In this document: positions 26,388 to 35,611 of the stretch, in pieces
Position numbering within the stretch: position 1 is the stretch's first letter
How the letters are laid out: the number at the start of each line of letters is the position of its first letter
Assembly: GCF_000332335.1 (NCBI RefSeq)
Contig: NZ_KB235948.1
Location: forward strand, 3,175,840-3,239,839
DNA length: 64,000 bases
Source: Kamptonema formosum PCC 10802
Lineage (GTDB): Bacteria > Cyanobacteriota > Cyanobacteriia > Cyanobacteriales > Oscillatoriaceae
Reading direction: 5' to 3'
Position numbers and translations under genes: made by a program
The notes under the pieces: model-generated
Databases searched by the model: none
What the model saw: only the letters and a program-made list of their open reading frames with translations
Told to the model about the DNA's origin: nothing

Positions 26388-28241
26388 CTAAGCGGTTTTC
26401 ACCGTCCAGATGCGTCCGTAGTGGCTGGGGATCTTCAACCAGTATTCAGAATAACTTGGGACATTGGGCAAGTTATCTATTCCGTGCAGTTCTTCCTGAT
26501 AATCGCCACTAATTGGGAACCAGAACGGCACCCACTGTTCCGAATCGCCAAAGTTGTGAGCTACCAGGCTGAAGCTGTTGCCGTGTTGGCGAGAGAAAAG
26601 CAGGACGTTCTTGGACTGGTAGCGGTCATAGTGGTTGTAGAAGAAATAGTTGCCATATTGGAATTGGGGCTGTTCGCGGCGCAGTTTAATCAGCTTGCGC
26701 ACTAAGGAAATCACGATCTTGCCAATCGAATCGTAGAAATAGTCCCAGCGGACAGGGCGGAACAGCATCACCCGCCCAGAACCAGCCTCCGGGAGGTAAT
26801 AGTTCTCACCGAGCTCCTGACCTTGCCAGAGCATGGGAATTCCTTTGCCGGCGAGCATGGCTATCAAGTACGGCTGGACTTTGTACCACAGGTCGCGATT
26901 GCCCTCTCGCAAGAGATCGCTATCGCGATTCATCGTGCCGAAGTTGCAGACAAAGCGGGAGTGGTCGTGATTCTCAATATATTGCAGCGCGGTTTTGGCG
27001 ATTTTGTCACTGTTGGCTGTGACTTCTGCCGGATAGCCGTCAAGACCGAACCGAAAGCCGAGATCGGTCACGCGATCGCGATCTCCATAAGCCACCGCCT
27101 TAGATGCTCCCAGTGTCTCGTTTTGCCAGGTACAGTTGCTATAGGTACTCCAGAGAATTTCCTGTGGCGCTTCCAACTGCTCAGCACACTGAATGAGATG
27201 GATAGCACCGCTGTTAAAGAACTTCTGCCAGTGTCCGCTGTCGTCCTTCTTTTCTTTGACCGTTTGGTAGGTGTGATAAGTCAGGTTAGCGTAGCCTTTT
27301 CCCGCAGCGCCGTCCCAGTAATTGGGCACGCAGTCGTAGCGGAAGCCATCGACGTGATAGCAGTCGAGCCAGTGGAAGTTGACTGTGAAGAAAAAGTCCT
27401 GGGTTAACTGCCGGTTAAAGTCGGTACTTTCGCCAAAATAATCCTTAGCGAAGGCACCCATGAATGGGTTATTATTGTAACCCAGGTTCCTGTAAACGTA
27501 GCTGTAGGGAAAACTGTCGCTGGTGTGACCGTAAACAGCATCCAATATCACGGCAATCTTTCTTTGGTGCGCCGCGTCAATGAATTTTTGGAAATCTTTC
27601 CTCTTGCCAAATCGCTCATCCACGCCAAAGTAGCCAATGGGCAAAAATCCCCAGTCTACGGTCATGGCCACGTTGGAGACCGGCATCACCTCAATGCAGT
27701 TAATTCCCAGATCCGCCAGATAATCCAGCCGCTCAATTGCCCTGTCGATATCTCCGCCGAACTCGCTAATCATCAATTCGTACATCACCAGCTCGTTCAA
27801 GGCAGGAGTTTTCCAAACCTGTTCGCTATCGCTCCACACATAGTCTTGATATCCCAGGGTGAAGGCGGACAGCTTGCCGGTGCCAAACTCTCTGGCAAAC
27901 GGGTCGATAATCCAGTCGATTTCTGGGTTATTGGGGTTATTCAGGCAATACCGGTAGACGTACCTTCCAGGACTTCCCCATGCAGATTTGGGGTGCCGCT
28001 TATCGCGGCTATTTATCTCTACTTTTACCGCCCAATAATCCCCATACTCTTCCTCTATTGAATCAGCGAGATCGAACTCACTTGGCTGTATATCTTGCAG
28101 GAATTGATCAGCTTCGTGGATCACTTTTACCCGCAGCTTATTTCCGTCCTTACTGGAAACCCAAGGCAAGAAAAGTCCAAATTCCATGACGCCACTTTCG
28201 ACTTCTCGCGCCCCAAGTTTATTCAAAGGCAGAAGTTTCAT
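26388..28241 (-). CDS. GH13 alpha-amylase-family enzyme
   Basis: A 617-residue GH13 protein from the ATG at 28241 (MKLLPLNKLG; AAGGA 8 bases upstream). Residues 1-140 form an N-terminal beta-sandwich resembling the early-set domain of branching/trehalohydrolase-type enzymes. The (beta/alpha)8 barrel then shows region I VILDAVYGHTSD (about 230-241), region II DGFRYDCVPNYW with the nucleophile D near 297, region III IQCAEQLEAP with the acid/base E near 352, and region IV ENHDHSRF near 424. It acts on alpha-glucans; whether it hydrolyses, debranches or releases trehalose cannot be read from this. No signal peptide, so cytoplasmic, consistent with glycogen metabolism. Confidence 0.88.
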   Translation of the reverse strand: MKLLPLNKLGAREVESGVMEFGLFLPWVSSKDGNKLRVKVIHEADQFLQDIQPSEFDLADSIEEEYGDYWAVKVEINSRDKRHPKSAWGSPGRYVYRYCLNNPNNPEIDWIIDPFAREFGTGKLSAFTLGYQDYVWSDSEQVWKTPALNELVMYELMISEFGGDIDRAIERLDYLADLGINCIEVMPVSNVAMTVDWGFLPIGYFGVDERFGKRKDFQKFIDAAHQRKIAVILDAVYGHTSDSFPYSYVYRNLGYNNNPFMGAFAKDYFGESTDFNRQLTQDFFFTVNFHWLDCYHVDGFRYDCVPNYWDGAAGKGYANLTYHTYQTVKEKKDDSGHWQKFFNSGAIHLIQCAEQLEAPQEILWSTYSNCTWQNETLGASKAVAYGDRDRVTDLGFRFGLDGYPAEVTANSDKIAKTALQYIENHDHSRFVCNFGTMNRDSDLLREGNRDLWYKVQPYLIAMLAGKGIPMLWQGQELGENYYLPEAGSGRVMLFRPVRWDYFYDSIGKIVISLVRKLIKLRREQPQFQYGNYFFYNHYDRYQSKNVLLFSRQHGNSFSLVAHNFGDSEQWVPFWFPISGDYQEELHGIDNLPNVPSYSEYWLKIPSHYGRIWTVKTA

Positions 28242-28247
28242 TGCCAA

Positions 28248-28644
28248 AATCCTTTGTTAGCTTCTTTTGTTATTGTTGCTCCCCTCTTGCAGGGGACAGT
28301 CATTTAAATTGAATGCAACCCCGAGCTTCCTGTAGCGCCAGCAGGATGATTGCTGGAGCTAGTAAACCCCACACACATTCTCCCTGTGCGGTTGAAAGCA
28401 CCCCGGCTCTAAAGATAGATTTTCCGCGATCGGAAGGCGACAGTTTCGCTTTCCTATAACTCTAGCATATTGCTGCCGCACAGTTAGGTGCTATTGCTAA
28501 AATAAACCTTAAGAATTCTGAAGTTCATTCTTAACCGCCCCCACTCGCAAGAAGAGTGACGCCGCGCCGGCACGAGCGCAGCATTGAAGGCGTTTGGGCT
28601 AAAGCCCAACTACAAACCTTCCTGCTGCGGTTGCCATTTCCAGG
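28248..28644. other. Gene-free gap with a TTGGGCTAAAGCCCAA repeat
   Basis: About 400 bases. It contains TTGGGCTAAAGCCCAACTAC at 28593-28612, followed by AAACC, one copy of the palindromic family found in tandem at 44.7 and 49.8 kb. The rest may include the GH13 promoter; none was fixed. Confidence 0.5.
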
Positions 28645-29085
28645 TTAAAATGGATTGTCTGGAGAGTCATCTGGATAGTGGGATTCCCAGTCGGGGCAAC
28701 TCTCACCTTCCCAACCGTAGGGGTGCATGCCGCAGACAAGCAAATTGCCCCCATAGACATAACCGTGGTAGTGCCGGCAGCCCATACAGACAGGATTTTT
28801 GTCCAGTTGTGGCTCCACATAGCTGACGAACTGCTCCGGCGGGGAAGCCGTGTCAAATTGTTCGATTTCTAGATAAACATCAATCACCGGCTCGACGAGC
28901 TGACTCAAAAACTGGTCAAGCTCTGTTACCAGGGTGATTTGCACTTGTTCTGTGATTTCTTCAGAGATCTCGAAGAGCGAGTCTACCACTTCGATAACTT
29001 CTTCAGTCACTTCTTGGAAAAACTGCTCTACCTCGCGAGATGCTGTCTCCAGTATCTCAAAGAAACTTTTTTGCCACTCTTCCAT
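28645..29085 (-). CDS. Conserved cyanobacterial protein with C-terminal cysteine motif, unknown function
   Basis: A 146-residue protein from the ATG at 29085 (MEEWQKSFFEILETASREVE); an in-frame TTG at 29106 would add seven residues. The first two thirds are strongly acidic and helical (VEQFFQEVTEEVIEVVDSLF). The last third holds four cysteines in CMGCRHYHG and LLVCGMHPYGWEGESCPDWE, a likely metal-binding knuckle. I recognise the type as a conserved cyanobacterial family without known function. It is followed, after a 180-bp gap, by genes on the same strand. Soluble, no signal peptide. Confidence 0.75.
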   Translation of the reverse strand: MEEWQKSFFEILETASREVEQFFQEVTEEVIEVVDSLFEISEEITEQVQITLVTELDQFLSQLVEPVIDVYLEIEQFDTASPPEQFVSYVEPQLDKNPVCMGCRHYHGYVYGGNLLVCGMHPYGWEGESCPDWESHYPDDSPDNPF

Positions 29086-29290
29086 TGGGATCTGACGGTT
29101 GCTCAAGAAAGACTGCGAGAAGGTGCGGTAGCGCCCACCTGAGTGGGTTCCCCAGCACCTCTGTATCCATTGTCAGCGCTGACTGGGCTAGGTGGGGCGT
29201 TACATTTCTTCACAGAGCCCGTCCCCCACAGAGGGGGAACTTGCCGGCCTGTTTTGTGCCACCGGCATCTCTGAGCTGCGTGGGCCAATC

Positions 29291-29656
29291 CTAATCCCGC
29301 TGCAGCCGGCGCAGTTCCTCCTGCAGCGCTTCTACCTGCTGGCGCAGGCTGTCCACAGGTTGCCCCTCTGACTTTGAGGGATCTTCATCATCGAGGATCT
29401 CAATGCGGCGGGGCTCAGTGCGGGTTTCTCCCTTTTCTGGCTCAGCTTGCGGCTGTTGGGCGCGGGCGATCATGTCGTCAACGAACTTGCGCCCTTCTTC
29501 TGCAGTCATCTCACCCCGCGCCACCATTTCATCTGCCAGCTTTTGCGCTTGGGTTCGCAGTTGCGCCAGTGTGCTGCCGGCTTTCTCACCGGCATAGGAA
29601 GCTAGCCCAACGCCCAGGTAAAAAGCTTTTTGAACAATATCTCCTAAACCAGCCAT
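29291..29656 (-). CDS. Phasin-like protein
   Basis: A 121-residue protein from the ATG at 29656 (MAGLGDIVQKAFYLGVGLAS), which has AGGAG ten bases upstream; an in-frame start 60 bases earlier has no such support. The N-terminus is a short hydrophobic stretch, followed by a long amphipathic helix with the phasin-like pattern AQKLADEMVARGEMTAEEGRKFVDDMI, an acidic linker and a C-terminal coiled coil (SLRQQVEALQEELRRLQ). Phasin-family proteins coat polyhydroxyalkanoate granules or act as stress chaperones; no PHA genes lie in this window, so the role is by family only. Confidence 0.78.
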   Translation of the reverse strand: MAGLGDIVQKAFYLGVGLASYAGEKAGSTLAQLRTQAQKLADEMVARGEMTAEEGRKFVDDMIARAQQPQAEPEKGETRTEPRRIEILDDEDPSKSEGQPVDSLRQQVEALQEELRRLQRD

Positions 29657-29749
29657 TGCAACCGAGGCTCCTGAAGGAATATCTGATGATTCCAGCATAC
29701 GAGGAAAGCTGGCCAATTGCCCACCGGCCTCAGCAGGGCGTAAAAAAAA

Positions 29750-29848
29750 GTGGCCCGGAGGCCACGCCTATCCCAAGCATCCCGTATTGCTGCTACCTTC
29801 CGGTCCTGACAAGGTTTGGGCGTTGAAATCGCGTAGATCCGAGCCACT
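29750..29848 (-). ncRNA. ffs: Signal recognition particle RNA (4.5S type)
   Basis: The minus strand carries the universal SRP RNA core GTCAGGACCGGAAGGTAGCA (GGAA tetraloop and asymmetric loop that bind Ffh). Paired arms flank it: AGTGGCTCGGAT at the 5' end and GGCGTGGCC/GGGCCACT at the 3' end. A run of eight T follows and terminates it. The length of about 100 nt is that of the short bacterial form without an Alu domain. The RNA forms the targeting particle for membrane proteins with Ffh. Confidence 0.93.
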
Positions 29849-29868
29849 CTTAATATAGCACAGTTTTT

Positions 29869-30135
29869 TCACTCCGCAACCACTCGCCACTCAAAAAGTT
29901 GATATTTTACGCAGCCATTTTTTACCAGCGGGTCTTGGGCCACGATCTCCTGGGCCTCTGCTAGGGACGCCGCCTGGAACAGCAACATGCCGCCGCCCCC
30001 CTGGGCCCAGTAGCCGGTGCGCGCCTTGTGGCCCTTGGCAATCAGCTCGCGGACATAGGCTTTGTGCGCCGGCACGTGCTCGTCAAAGGCCGGCTTATCG
30101 ACGACGCCCTCTTCAATCTTGACAAACCAAGGCAT
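29869..30135 (-). CDS. YciI-family protein
   Basis: An 88-residue protein from the ATG at 30135 (MPWFVKIEEGVVDKPAFDEH); a longer in-frame start only adds residues from the heptamer repeat. It has the dimeric alpha-beta fold of YciI/YCII proteins, with the conserved HVPAHKAYVRELIAKGHKAR helix, GPxx-like strand YWAQGGGGMLLFQA and the EAQEIVAQDPLVKNGCV block, where D and H residues form the putative active site. Family function is not settled; some members act in aromatic breakdown or as small enzymes of unknown substrate. Confidence 0.88.
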   Translation of the reverse strand: MPWFVKIEEGVVDKPAFDEHVPAHKAYVRELIAKGHKARTGYWAQGGGGMLLFQAASLAEAQEIVAQDPLVKNGCVKYQLFEWRVVAE

Positions 30136-30184
30136 TTTGGATTTTGGATGCAAGGATTTTAGATTTTAGATTTTAGATTTTAGA
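30136..30184. repeat. Heptameric short tandem repeat
   Basis: ATTTTGG twice, then ATTTTAG three times in succession, just upstream of the YciI start. Such heptamer (STRR) repeats are common in filamentous cyanobacteria. Confidence 0.8.
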
Positions 30185-30220
30185 TGGGGGACTTTTCCCT
30201 CTCCCTTAAGATATCAGCCT

Positions 30221-30808
30221 ATGGACAGGTCTAGCCGCCTCTTCTTTATCGCCCTCCTGCCGCCGCAGGACTTTCAAGAGCGCGTCACCGGCATCAAGCA
30301 GCACTTTGCCGACAGCTACAGCAGCCGCGCCGCGCTCAAGTCCCCCCCCCACATTACCCTGCAGCCGCCGTTTGAGTGGCCAGCTGACAGGCTGCCGGCG
30401 CTGGGAGAGTGCCTGAGTGTTTTTGCTCAACCTCGTGTGCCGGTGCCGGTGATCCTCTCCGGGTTTGCAGCCTTTCCCCCCCGCGTCATCTATATAAATG
30501 TCCTCAAATCACCGGCACTGCTCACCCTGCAAGCCGAGTTAATGGCCCACCTGGAAACCGAACTGGGGATTACAGACCCCAAGTCGAAAGGACGCCCCTA
30601 CACTCCCCACATGACGGTTGGCTTTAAAGACTTGAGCAAGCAAAACTTCAAGGCAGCGTGGGCAGAATCTAAAGACCGGCCCTTGGAATATAACTTTATG
30701 GCCAGCGAGCTGGTGCTGCTCACTCACAATGGAAGCAGGTGGGACATCTGCGCCGAGTTTCCCTTTCCACCGGCTTCCCAGGCGGAGGCTGGGAATCCCC
30801 CCCTTTGA
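30221..30808 (+). CDS. 2H phosphoesterase (2'-5' RNA ligase family)
   Basis: A 195-residue protein of the 2H phosphoesterase superfamily, defined by two HxTx motifs that hold the cyclic phosphodiester. Here they are PPHITLQPP near residue 44 and TPHMTVGFKD near residue 130. The opening RLFFIALLPPQDFQERV is typical of the LigT/ThpR subgroup. These enzymes act on 2'-5' or 2',3'-cyclic RNA phosphates; the physiological substrate is usually unknown. The gene is divergent from the YciI gene. The last ten residues (QAEAGNPPL) look like readthrough into repeat DNA. Confidence 0.88.
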   Translation: MDRSSRLFFIALLPPQDFQERVTGIKQHFADSYSSRAALKSPPHITLQPPFEWPADRLPALGECLSVFAQPRVPVPVILSGFAAFPPRVIYINVLKSPALLTLQAELMAHLETELGITDPKSKGRPYTPHMTVGFKDLSKQNFKAAWAESKDRPLEYNFMASELVLLTHNGSRWDICAEFPFPPASQAEAGNPPL

Positions 30809-30849
30809 GGCCAAACTGAACAAGGTGAAATATCCGCGTTTTGGCTTTG

Positions 30850-30870
30850 GGACAGGCGAAACGCCTGTCC
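30850..30870. repeat. GGACAGGCG palindrome
   Basis: GGACAGGCG-AAA-CGCCTGTCC, a perfect 9-bp stem with no following T run, so a dispersed repeat rather than a terminator. A similar word (GGACAGGCGTCTCGCCTGTC) lies inside MITE-like copy C. Confidence 0.7.
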
Positions 30871-30906
30871 TGCGGGGTATGTTCGCAGAATGTCTAAAGT
30901 ACATGC

Positions 30907-30941
30907 CAGAAACCCGGTTTCTTTAAGAAACCGGGTTTCTC
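30907..30941. repeat. AAACCCGGTTT palindromic repeat
   Basis: CAGAAACCCGGTTTCTTT mirrored by AAGAAACCGGGTTTCTC, between the convergent 2H phosphoesterase and RuBisCO activase genes. Confidence 0.85.
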
Positions 30942-30990
30942 AGTACCTCAAAAAGGATGAAAACGGCTATAAACAATTTGGCTAGTGCTA

Positions 30991-32286
30991 TTAGCCATTC
31001 GGTCTTTGGACAATTGTCTCCACAACCCGCCGCTTGGCTTTGGGTTCGATGCCAATTAAGCGCACATACTCCCCGCTGTGCTCGCTGAGGCACTGTTCCA
31101 GAGCGGCGATCGCTTCCGACTCCTGACCGGCAGCTATCGTCGCGCAACTGTTCCAAGAATTCGTCCGGAACCGGCGCTCATCCACATACTCGACGCCAAT
31201 CCGGTAACCGCCGGTCACAAGCTGCTGCACCTGCTGCTGCACCTCTGCGCTCAGTCGCGAACTCTGTGCGTGTCCATTACTCGGCTGTCCGTTTGCCGGT
31301 GCCGGGTGGGGGGTGAGCGGGCCGGCAGAACCATTACCCGCGCCTGACTGCGGCGCTATTTGAGTGCTGGGCGCACTGCCTTGCTGAGCGCTCTGTGCAC
31401 CGGCTCGCAGCACTTGATTGTACTGTCGGGCTAGCCCCATTTCCCGCACGCGATCCTGTTCCCGAACCATCAAATTGCCAAATTCGACTAAGCGAGACAA
31501 ACTGAAATTCGGCTTGGGAAATGTTGGCGGGCCGTCGGCACTCTTTACCACACGAAATGATACTTTGTCAAGCCCTACTTGGTAGATAAACTGGCGGATT
31601 TGTTCGTCGTAAATGCGAGATCGCAGTGCGCCGAAAAAGTCAATCGCCTGATTGGGGAAAGTATCCACAAGTTGTTCAATTTCGCTGGCAGAGAGTCCGT
31701 CTGGGGCAAAAATGCCGGCGACAATGCCTATTTTATCTTCGCGGTCGGGCTCCCAGTAGAATTTTTCCATCCGCCCGTCGCGAATCAGGGGTTCGTAGAG
31801 GGTGGAAAAGTCATTGCCGGTGACGAGAATGGGGACGCGGTGGATGGGGGTTGCGTCATAACTGCCGGGGAGTTGCACGTTGGTGGGGTTGTCGGCAATA
31901 TTCATCAGCGTGCCATTGACAAGCTGGGTGTTGACGGTGTATTGCGTGGTGGCGTCGAACCGCCCCGCACCGGCATCCAAGTCGTTAATCATCAGCACGG
32001 ACATTTTACCGCGCACTTTAATCAGTTCGGCAGCTTCCCGGTAGCGCAGGCGGATCAGGCGTGCGGGATCGCCGGCATCTGGACTTTCCAGTTCGCCGGC
32101 GGACATGTGAACCACCTCGACGCCCATTTTCTGGAAGATGAGCTCGCACTGAAAAGATTTGCCCTCTCCTTTGCGCCCGTGAATGCCGAGGATCAGGGGA
32201 ACGCGCAATCCGGGAAGGTCCAGGAAGTTTTTGGTGATGTGAACTGCTATTTTGTCAAGAAAGCGGGGCGAGATGTAATAGGTCAT
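30991..32286 (-). CDS. rca: RuBisCO activase with SSUL domain
   Basis: This 431-residue AAA+ motor remodels inhibited RuBisCO. After [20 protein letters not shown] come Walker [12 protein letters not shown] (34-44), Walker [14 protein letters not shown] near 98-108 and the arginine-rich [18 protein letters not shown] Gln/Ser/Pro linker (about 285-345) leads to a C-terminal domain (about 345-431) resembling the RuBisCO small subunit ([19 protein letters not shown] ... [15 protein letters not shown]). Such SSUL domains occur in cyanobacterial activases and in CcmM, where they dock onto RuBisCO and aid carboxysome packaging. The rbcLXS operon lies about 22 kb away on the same strand. Part of the eukaryote-like RuBisCO-activation apparatus that only some cyanobacteria have. 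Confidence 0.95.
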   Translation of the reverse strand: MTYYISPRFLDKIAVHITKNFLDLPGLRVPLILGIHGRKGEGKSFQCELIFQKMGVEVVHMSAGELESPDAGDPARLIRLRYREAAELIKVRGKMSVLMINDLDAGAGRFDATTQYTVNTQLVNGTLMNIADNPTNVQLPGSYDATPIHRVPILVTGNDFSTLYEPLIRDGRMEKFYWEPDREDKIGIVAGIFAPDGLSASEIEQLVDTFPNQAIDFFGALRSRIYDEQIRQFIYQVGLDKVSFRVVKSADGPPTFPKPNFSLSRLVEFGNLMVREQDRVREMGLARQYNQVLRAGAQSAQQGSAPSTQIAPQSGAGNGSAGPLTPHPAPANGQPSNGHAQSSRLSAEVQQQVQQLVTGGYRIGVEYVDERRFRTNSWNSCATIAAGQESEAIAALEQCLSEHSGEYVRLIGIEPKAKRRVVETIVQRPNG

Positions 32287-32818
32287 TGCGATCTGCTGTT
32301 AGTGAGCGCTGGAAATACCCTTCTTGTTATGATTTTATGACATAACCGGCACGGCTGGGAGGGAGTCTCCCATTTTCGCACATATATCCTGGGGATTAGA
32401 AAGAGACTGTTGGCGAATTAATGAGTGATTGTACCCCCGCGCCCGTGGGATATCGCTTAATTGGTTGGAGAGAAGGGGGCGGAGCCTGCTTTCAGGCGTT
32501 CCCAGCATCAGGCTGGGAACGAGGCAAAGACTAAGCCGAAATCATGGAATTTGTTGGCGCACAGAGATGCCGGTCGTGACGGGCCGCGAAGTCGAGAGTA
32601 GTTCAGGATGATGTTGTTAGGGTCAGCCCGCAAGCTACTGCGAGTGCCAGCCGGTCGCCCAGAGGTTGTCAACTTTTGTTAATAGGCTGCCGGCAGTATA
32701 AATTTACATATATTCGTTGTTTTTTGCGGTTCGCACTTGGTAAAATAATCAATAGAAATAGAGGGCGTCAGACCTTAAAACGATAGTAAAGTGAGCGGAT
32801 ATAGTTCAGGGGTGTAGT
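32287..32818. other. Gene-free gap with dispersed repeats
   Basis: About 530 bases. 32396-32425 (AGAAAGAGACTGTTGGCGAA) recurs at 42551. 32497-32525 is a CGTTCCCAG..CTGGGAACGAGGC palindrome. 32690-32780 is AT-rich and may be the promoter of the Rpn/DUF2887 gene. Confidence 0.5.
32497..32525. repeat. CGTTCCCAG..CTGGGAACG palindrome
   Basis: CGTTCCCAGCATCAGGCTGG then GAACGAGGC. Relatives lie at 35512-35539 and 49875-49900. Confidence 0.75.
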
Positions 32819-33622
32819 GTGAGAACTGACTCAATTTTTTATCGGCTGTTCCAGACTTTACCGGGCAGCTTCTTTGAACTGATTGGCCAGCCGGCTGCCG
32901 AGGCGGCTGCCTATGATTTCGCCTCTGTTGAAATCAAGCAAACGGCTTTCCGGATTGATGGCGTGTTTGTGCCGGTGGCCGGCACTGAAGGCTTGCCGGT
33001 TTACTTCGTGGAAGTGCAGTTTCAACTCGACAGTGACTTCTACCGGCGCTTTTTTTCGGAAATCTTCCTTTACCTGCGCCAAAACAGAGTTGCAGACCGC
33101 TGGCGTGCTGCTGTACTGTATCCCAAAAGGAGTGTGGAGTCAAGCGACACCGGCCCCTATGAGGAGTTGCTGGGGAGCCGGCTCGTGCAGCGCTTGTACC
33201 TGGATTAGTTAGGAGGCGCAGCGGACCGGTCGGTGGGACTGGGAATTGTGCAATTAATTGTAGAGGCGGAAGCCACCGCTGTTGACCGGGCTCGCCGGCT
33301 AGTCTCCCAAGTCCAGCAGGAACTGGAGAGTGACGCCAGCCAGCGAGAAATTGTAGAATTGATACAGACTGTCCTGCTGTATAAATTTTCAAAATTAAGT
33401 CCCCAGGAGGTACAACAGATGTTGGGATTAGAGGAGTTTAAACAGTCAAGGCTGTATCAAGGAATCAGGCAGGAAGCCTTGGAAGAGGGCAAGCAAGAAG
33501 GCCGCCTACAGGCCAAGTTAGAAGCTGTGCCCCGGCTGCTAGAGCGCGGCTTTAGCGTGGGGGAAGTAGCCCAGATATTGGGGTTGGAGGTGGAGCAAGT
33601 CAGGCAAGTGGCCCCACAGTAA
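32819..33622 (+). pseudogene. Rpn/DUF2887 family nuclease gene with internal stop
   Basis: One continuous frame with a single TAG at 33206-33208. From the GTG at 32819 it reads MRTDSIFYRLFQTLPGSFFE, the standard opening of cyanobacterial DUF2887/Rpn-type proteins (PD-(D/E)XK nucleases linked to recombination and once annotated as transposases). The catalytic-type core is PVYFVEVQFQLDSDFYRRFF. The family motif LYLDELG is broken to LYLD-stop-LG, and the rest (GIVQLIVEAEATAVDRARRL, PRLLERGFSVGEVAQILGL) is intact. The C-terminus holds an Glu/Gly-rich helix common in the family. A single-base change would restore it, so the decay is recent or this is a sequencing error. Confidence 0.85.
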
Positions 33623-33827
33623 CCGGCTGTGGGCTGTGGTAAGTTGAGGGGCGACCGGCGAGTGCTAACCCGCCGGCTTGCAGCTTTCCTTCACCTGAAG
33701 CTCACGCCACAGGTTGTGAAATTTTCTTAAGGGACTGCCGGCTGCAGGCATTTTGGGATATAATCGGGCGATATCATAGAGTTCAAGCAACTTTTAAAAT
33801 AGAGCGCAATGATTTCCGAAGTGTACA

Positions 33828-35465
33828 ATGGGTTTTAATCCAGACAGCCAAAACAAGGACACAAAAAGGAATATTTTCCGACCGGCGTCTCTAGAGCGCC
33901 TGTCTTCGCCAGAGCGTCTCGACCAGCTGATGCAGGTGCTCGCTCCTCAAGATTGGCTGGCTGTCGCGGTTTTTGGGGGTTTGGCAATTATCGGTTTGGG
34001 ATGGAGCGCTGTCGGTCGCATTCCCATCACTGTGGAAGGTCGCGGTATCTTTATGCAGCCCCGTCAAGTTGTCGAGCTGCAATCTTCTATTGGCGGACAG
34101 TTAAAATCTGTAAATGTTAAGAACGGACAGTGTGTTAAGAAAGATGAAGTGCTGGCGACTGTCGAGCCGGTGGAGCTGCTCGAACAGTTAAGGCTGGCTA
34201 AAGAAAAGCTGGAGCTGTTGCAAAGACAAGAGCGGGATGCAACACTGGTTTCTGGGCAGCGGATGGAATTGGAAAAAAGCGCGATTTCGGCGACGCAAGC
34301 GAGTTTGCAAAAACGCTTGCAAGACGCTACAGCGCTGACTCCTGTTCTCAAAGAAAAAAGTGCCGGTGCGATTGAAAAACAGCGCCTTAGTCTGGAGCAG
34401 CGCTTAAAGGAAACTCAAGCTTTCGCTCCCGCACTGAAAGAGAAGGGACTGACAGCGCTCGCGCAACAGCGAATCTCTCTGCAGCAACGCTTAAAAGATG
34501 CAGAAGCTCTAGTGCCCCTACTCGAACAAAGACTCCAGAAACGCCGCGAACTGGCCAATTCAGGAGGCATATCGACAGACTCGCTTTTACAGGTTGAGCA
34601 AGAATACAAAGAGGGAATGCAGAAAATAGCTGAGTTGCAAACTCAGTTGAAAGAGCTGGATTTGACTGAAGCTCAAACTCAGCAAACCTACGAAGATAGC
34701 GTCAATAAAATAGGCGAGATGCAGGCGCAGTTGCAAGAGCTGGAAGTGCAGCGGGCCAAAAGTGAGCGCGAATATTTAGATAACCTGAACGCAATTAGGG
34801 ACATAGAAACTCAATTGCAAGAACTGGAGACTAAAGCCAAACGCCTGGAGCAAGAAAGTCTGGAAACGTCAAGTCAGCGGCAAAAAGAAATTCAAGAAGT
34901 CAGCCGAGGCATTAGTAAGCTGGAGCGGGATATCTCCGAAAACAGCCGCATTTTAAGCGCTCAAGAGGGCTGCATTTTAGAATTCAGTGCTGCTCTGGGA
35001 CAAGTGGTTCAGCCTGGGAGTCGATTGGGCAATATGCGGGTAGGAGGTGAGGAGAATATGGGGCTAGCACTGGCTTATTTTATGATTAAGGATGGCAAGC
35101 AGATTAAACCGAAGATGTCGATTCATATAACTCCGGATACGGTACAGCGAGAGCGATTCGGCGGGATTGTCGGGAAAGTGACTGGCGTTTCCCCTCTCCC
35201 CGTGACTCCAGAAGGAACGGTTGCTGCGATTGGCAATTCTCAGGTGGTGAAAAATCTCATCGGCGAGGCGGGTACGGCTATTGAAATTACGGCTGAGTTG
35301 GAAACTGACCCCCGCACGCCTAGCGGGTACAAGTGGTCTTCTTCTAAGGGACCGGACTCGAAAATTACGTCAGGAACGACGGCGACTGTGCGGGTGACAG
35401 TTGAAGAGCGAGCGCCGATTACTTTCGTGCTGCCTTTCTTGCGCGAACTGGCTGGGATGAATTAA
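33828..35465 (+). CDS. NHLM-type secretion adaptor (HlyD-like)
   Basis: A 545-residue membrane-fusion protein of the NHLM peptide-secretion type. The N-terminal cytoplasmic part (FRPASLERLSSPERLDQLMQ) is the family signature, followed by a membrane helix near 45-62 and a lipoyl-like half motif (VELQSSIGGQLKSVNVKNGQ). A long coiled-coil hairpin (about 115-390) shows internal repetition (QRLSLEQRLKETQAFAPALK / QRISLQQRLKDAEALVPLL), and a beta-rich end follows. It should link the ABC exporter encoded just downstream to the outer envelope. Spacing to the exporter's ATG is 146 bp, filled by a CGTTCCCAG palindrome. Confidence 0.9.
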   Translation: MGFNPDSQNKDTKRNIFRPASLERLSSPERLDQLMQVLAPQDWLAVAVFGGLAIIGLGWSAVGRIPITVEGRGIFMQPRQVVELQSSIGGQLKSVNVKNGQCVKKDEVLATVEPVELLEQLRLAKEKLELLQRQERDATLVSGQRMELEKSAISATQASLQKRLQDATALTPVLKEKSAGAIEKQRLSLEQRLKETQAFAPALKEKGLTALAQQRISLQQRLKDAEALVPLLEQRLQKRRELANSGGISTDSLLQVEQEYKEGMQKIAELQTQLKELDLTEAQTQQTYEDSVNKIGEMQAQLQELEVQRAKSEREYLDNLNAIRDIETQLQELETKAKRLEQESLETSSQRQKEIQEVSRGISKLERDISENSRILSAQEGCILEFSAALGQVVQPGSRLGNMRVGGEENMGLALAYFMIKDGKQIKPKMSIHITPDTVQRERFGGIVGKVTGVSPLPVTPEGTVAAIGNSQVVKNLIGEAGTAIEITAELETDPRTPSGYKWSSSKGPDSKITSGTTATVRVTVEERAPITFVLPFLRELAGMN

Positions 35466-35511
35466 TATTAACCTAAGGAAAGCACCGAATGAGGCAGAGC
35501 CTCCAAAGCAG

Positions 35512-35539
35512 CGTTCCCAGGCAGAGCCTGGGAACGAGG
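35512..35539. repeat. CGTTCCCAG..CTGGGAACG palindrome between adaptor and exporter genes
   Basis: CGTTCCCAGGCAGAGCCTGG then GAACGAGG, a near-perfect hairpin in the gap. It also makes the apparent in-frame upstream extension of the exporter gene, which is therefore not real coding sequence. Confidence 0.8.
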
Positions 35540-35611
35540 TTATTGGCCATAAGAAGCGTTTTGCCAGTTCGTGCAGTTCAGACAAATCAATATTATTTGA
35601 AGACTCAAACT

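Noticed and set aside
30850-30870. Hairpin as terminator of the 2H phosphoesterase gene
   Set aside because: No T run follows on either strand, and the same palindrome occurs elsewhere as a dispersed repeat.
35489-35611. Longer N-terminus for the C39 exporter
   Set aside because: The extra 41 codons come from a CGTTCCCAG palindrome; family members start at the MQSVKNLF-like position.
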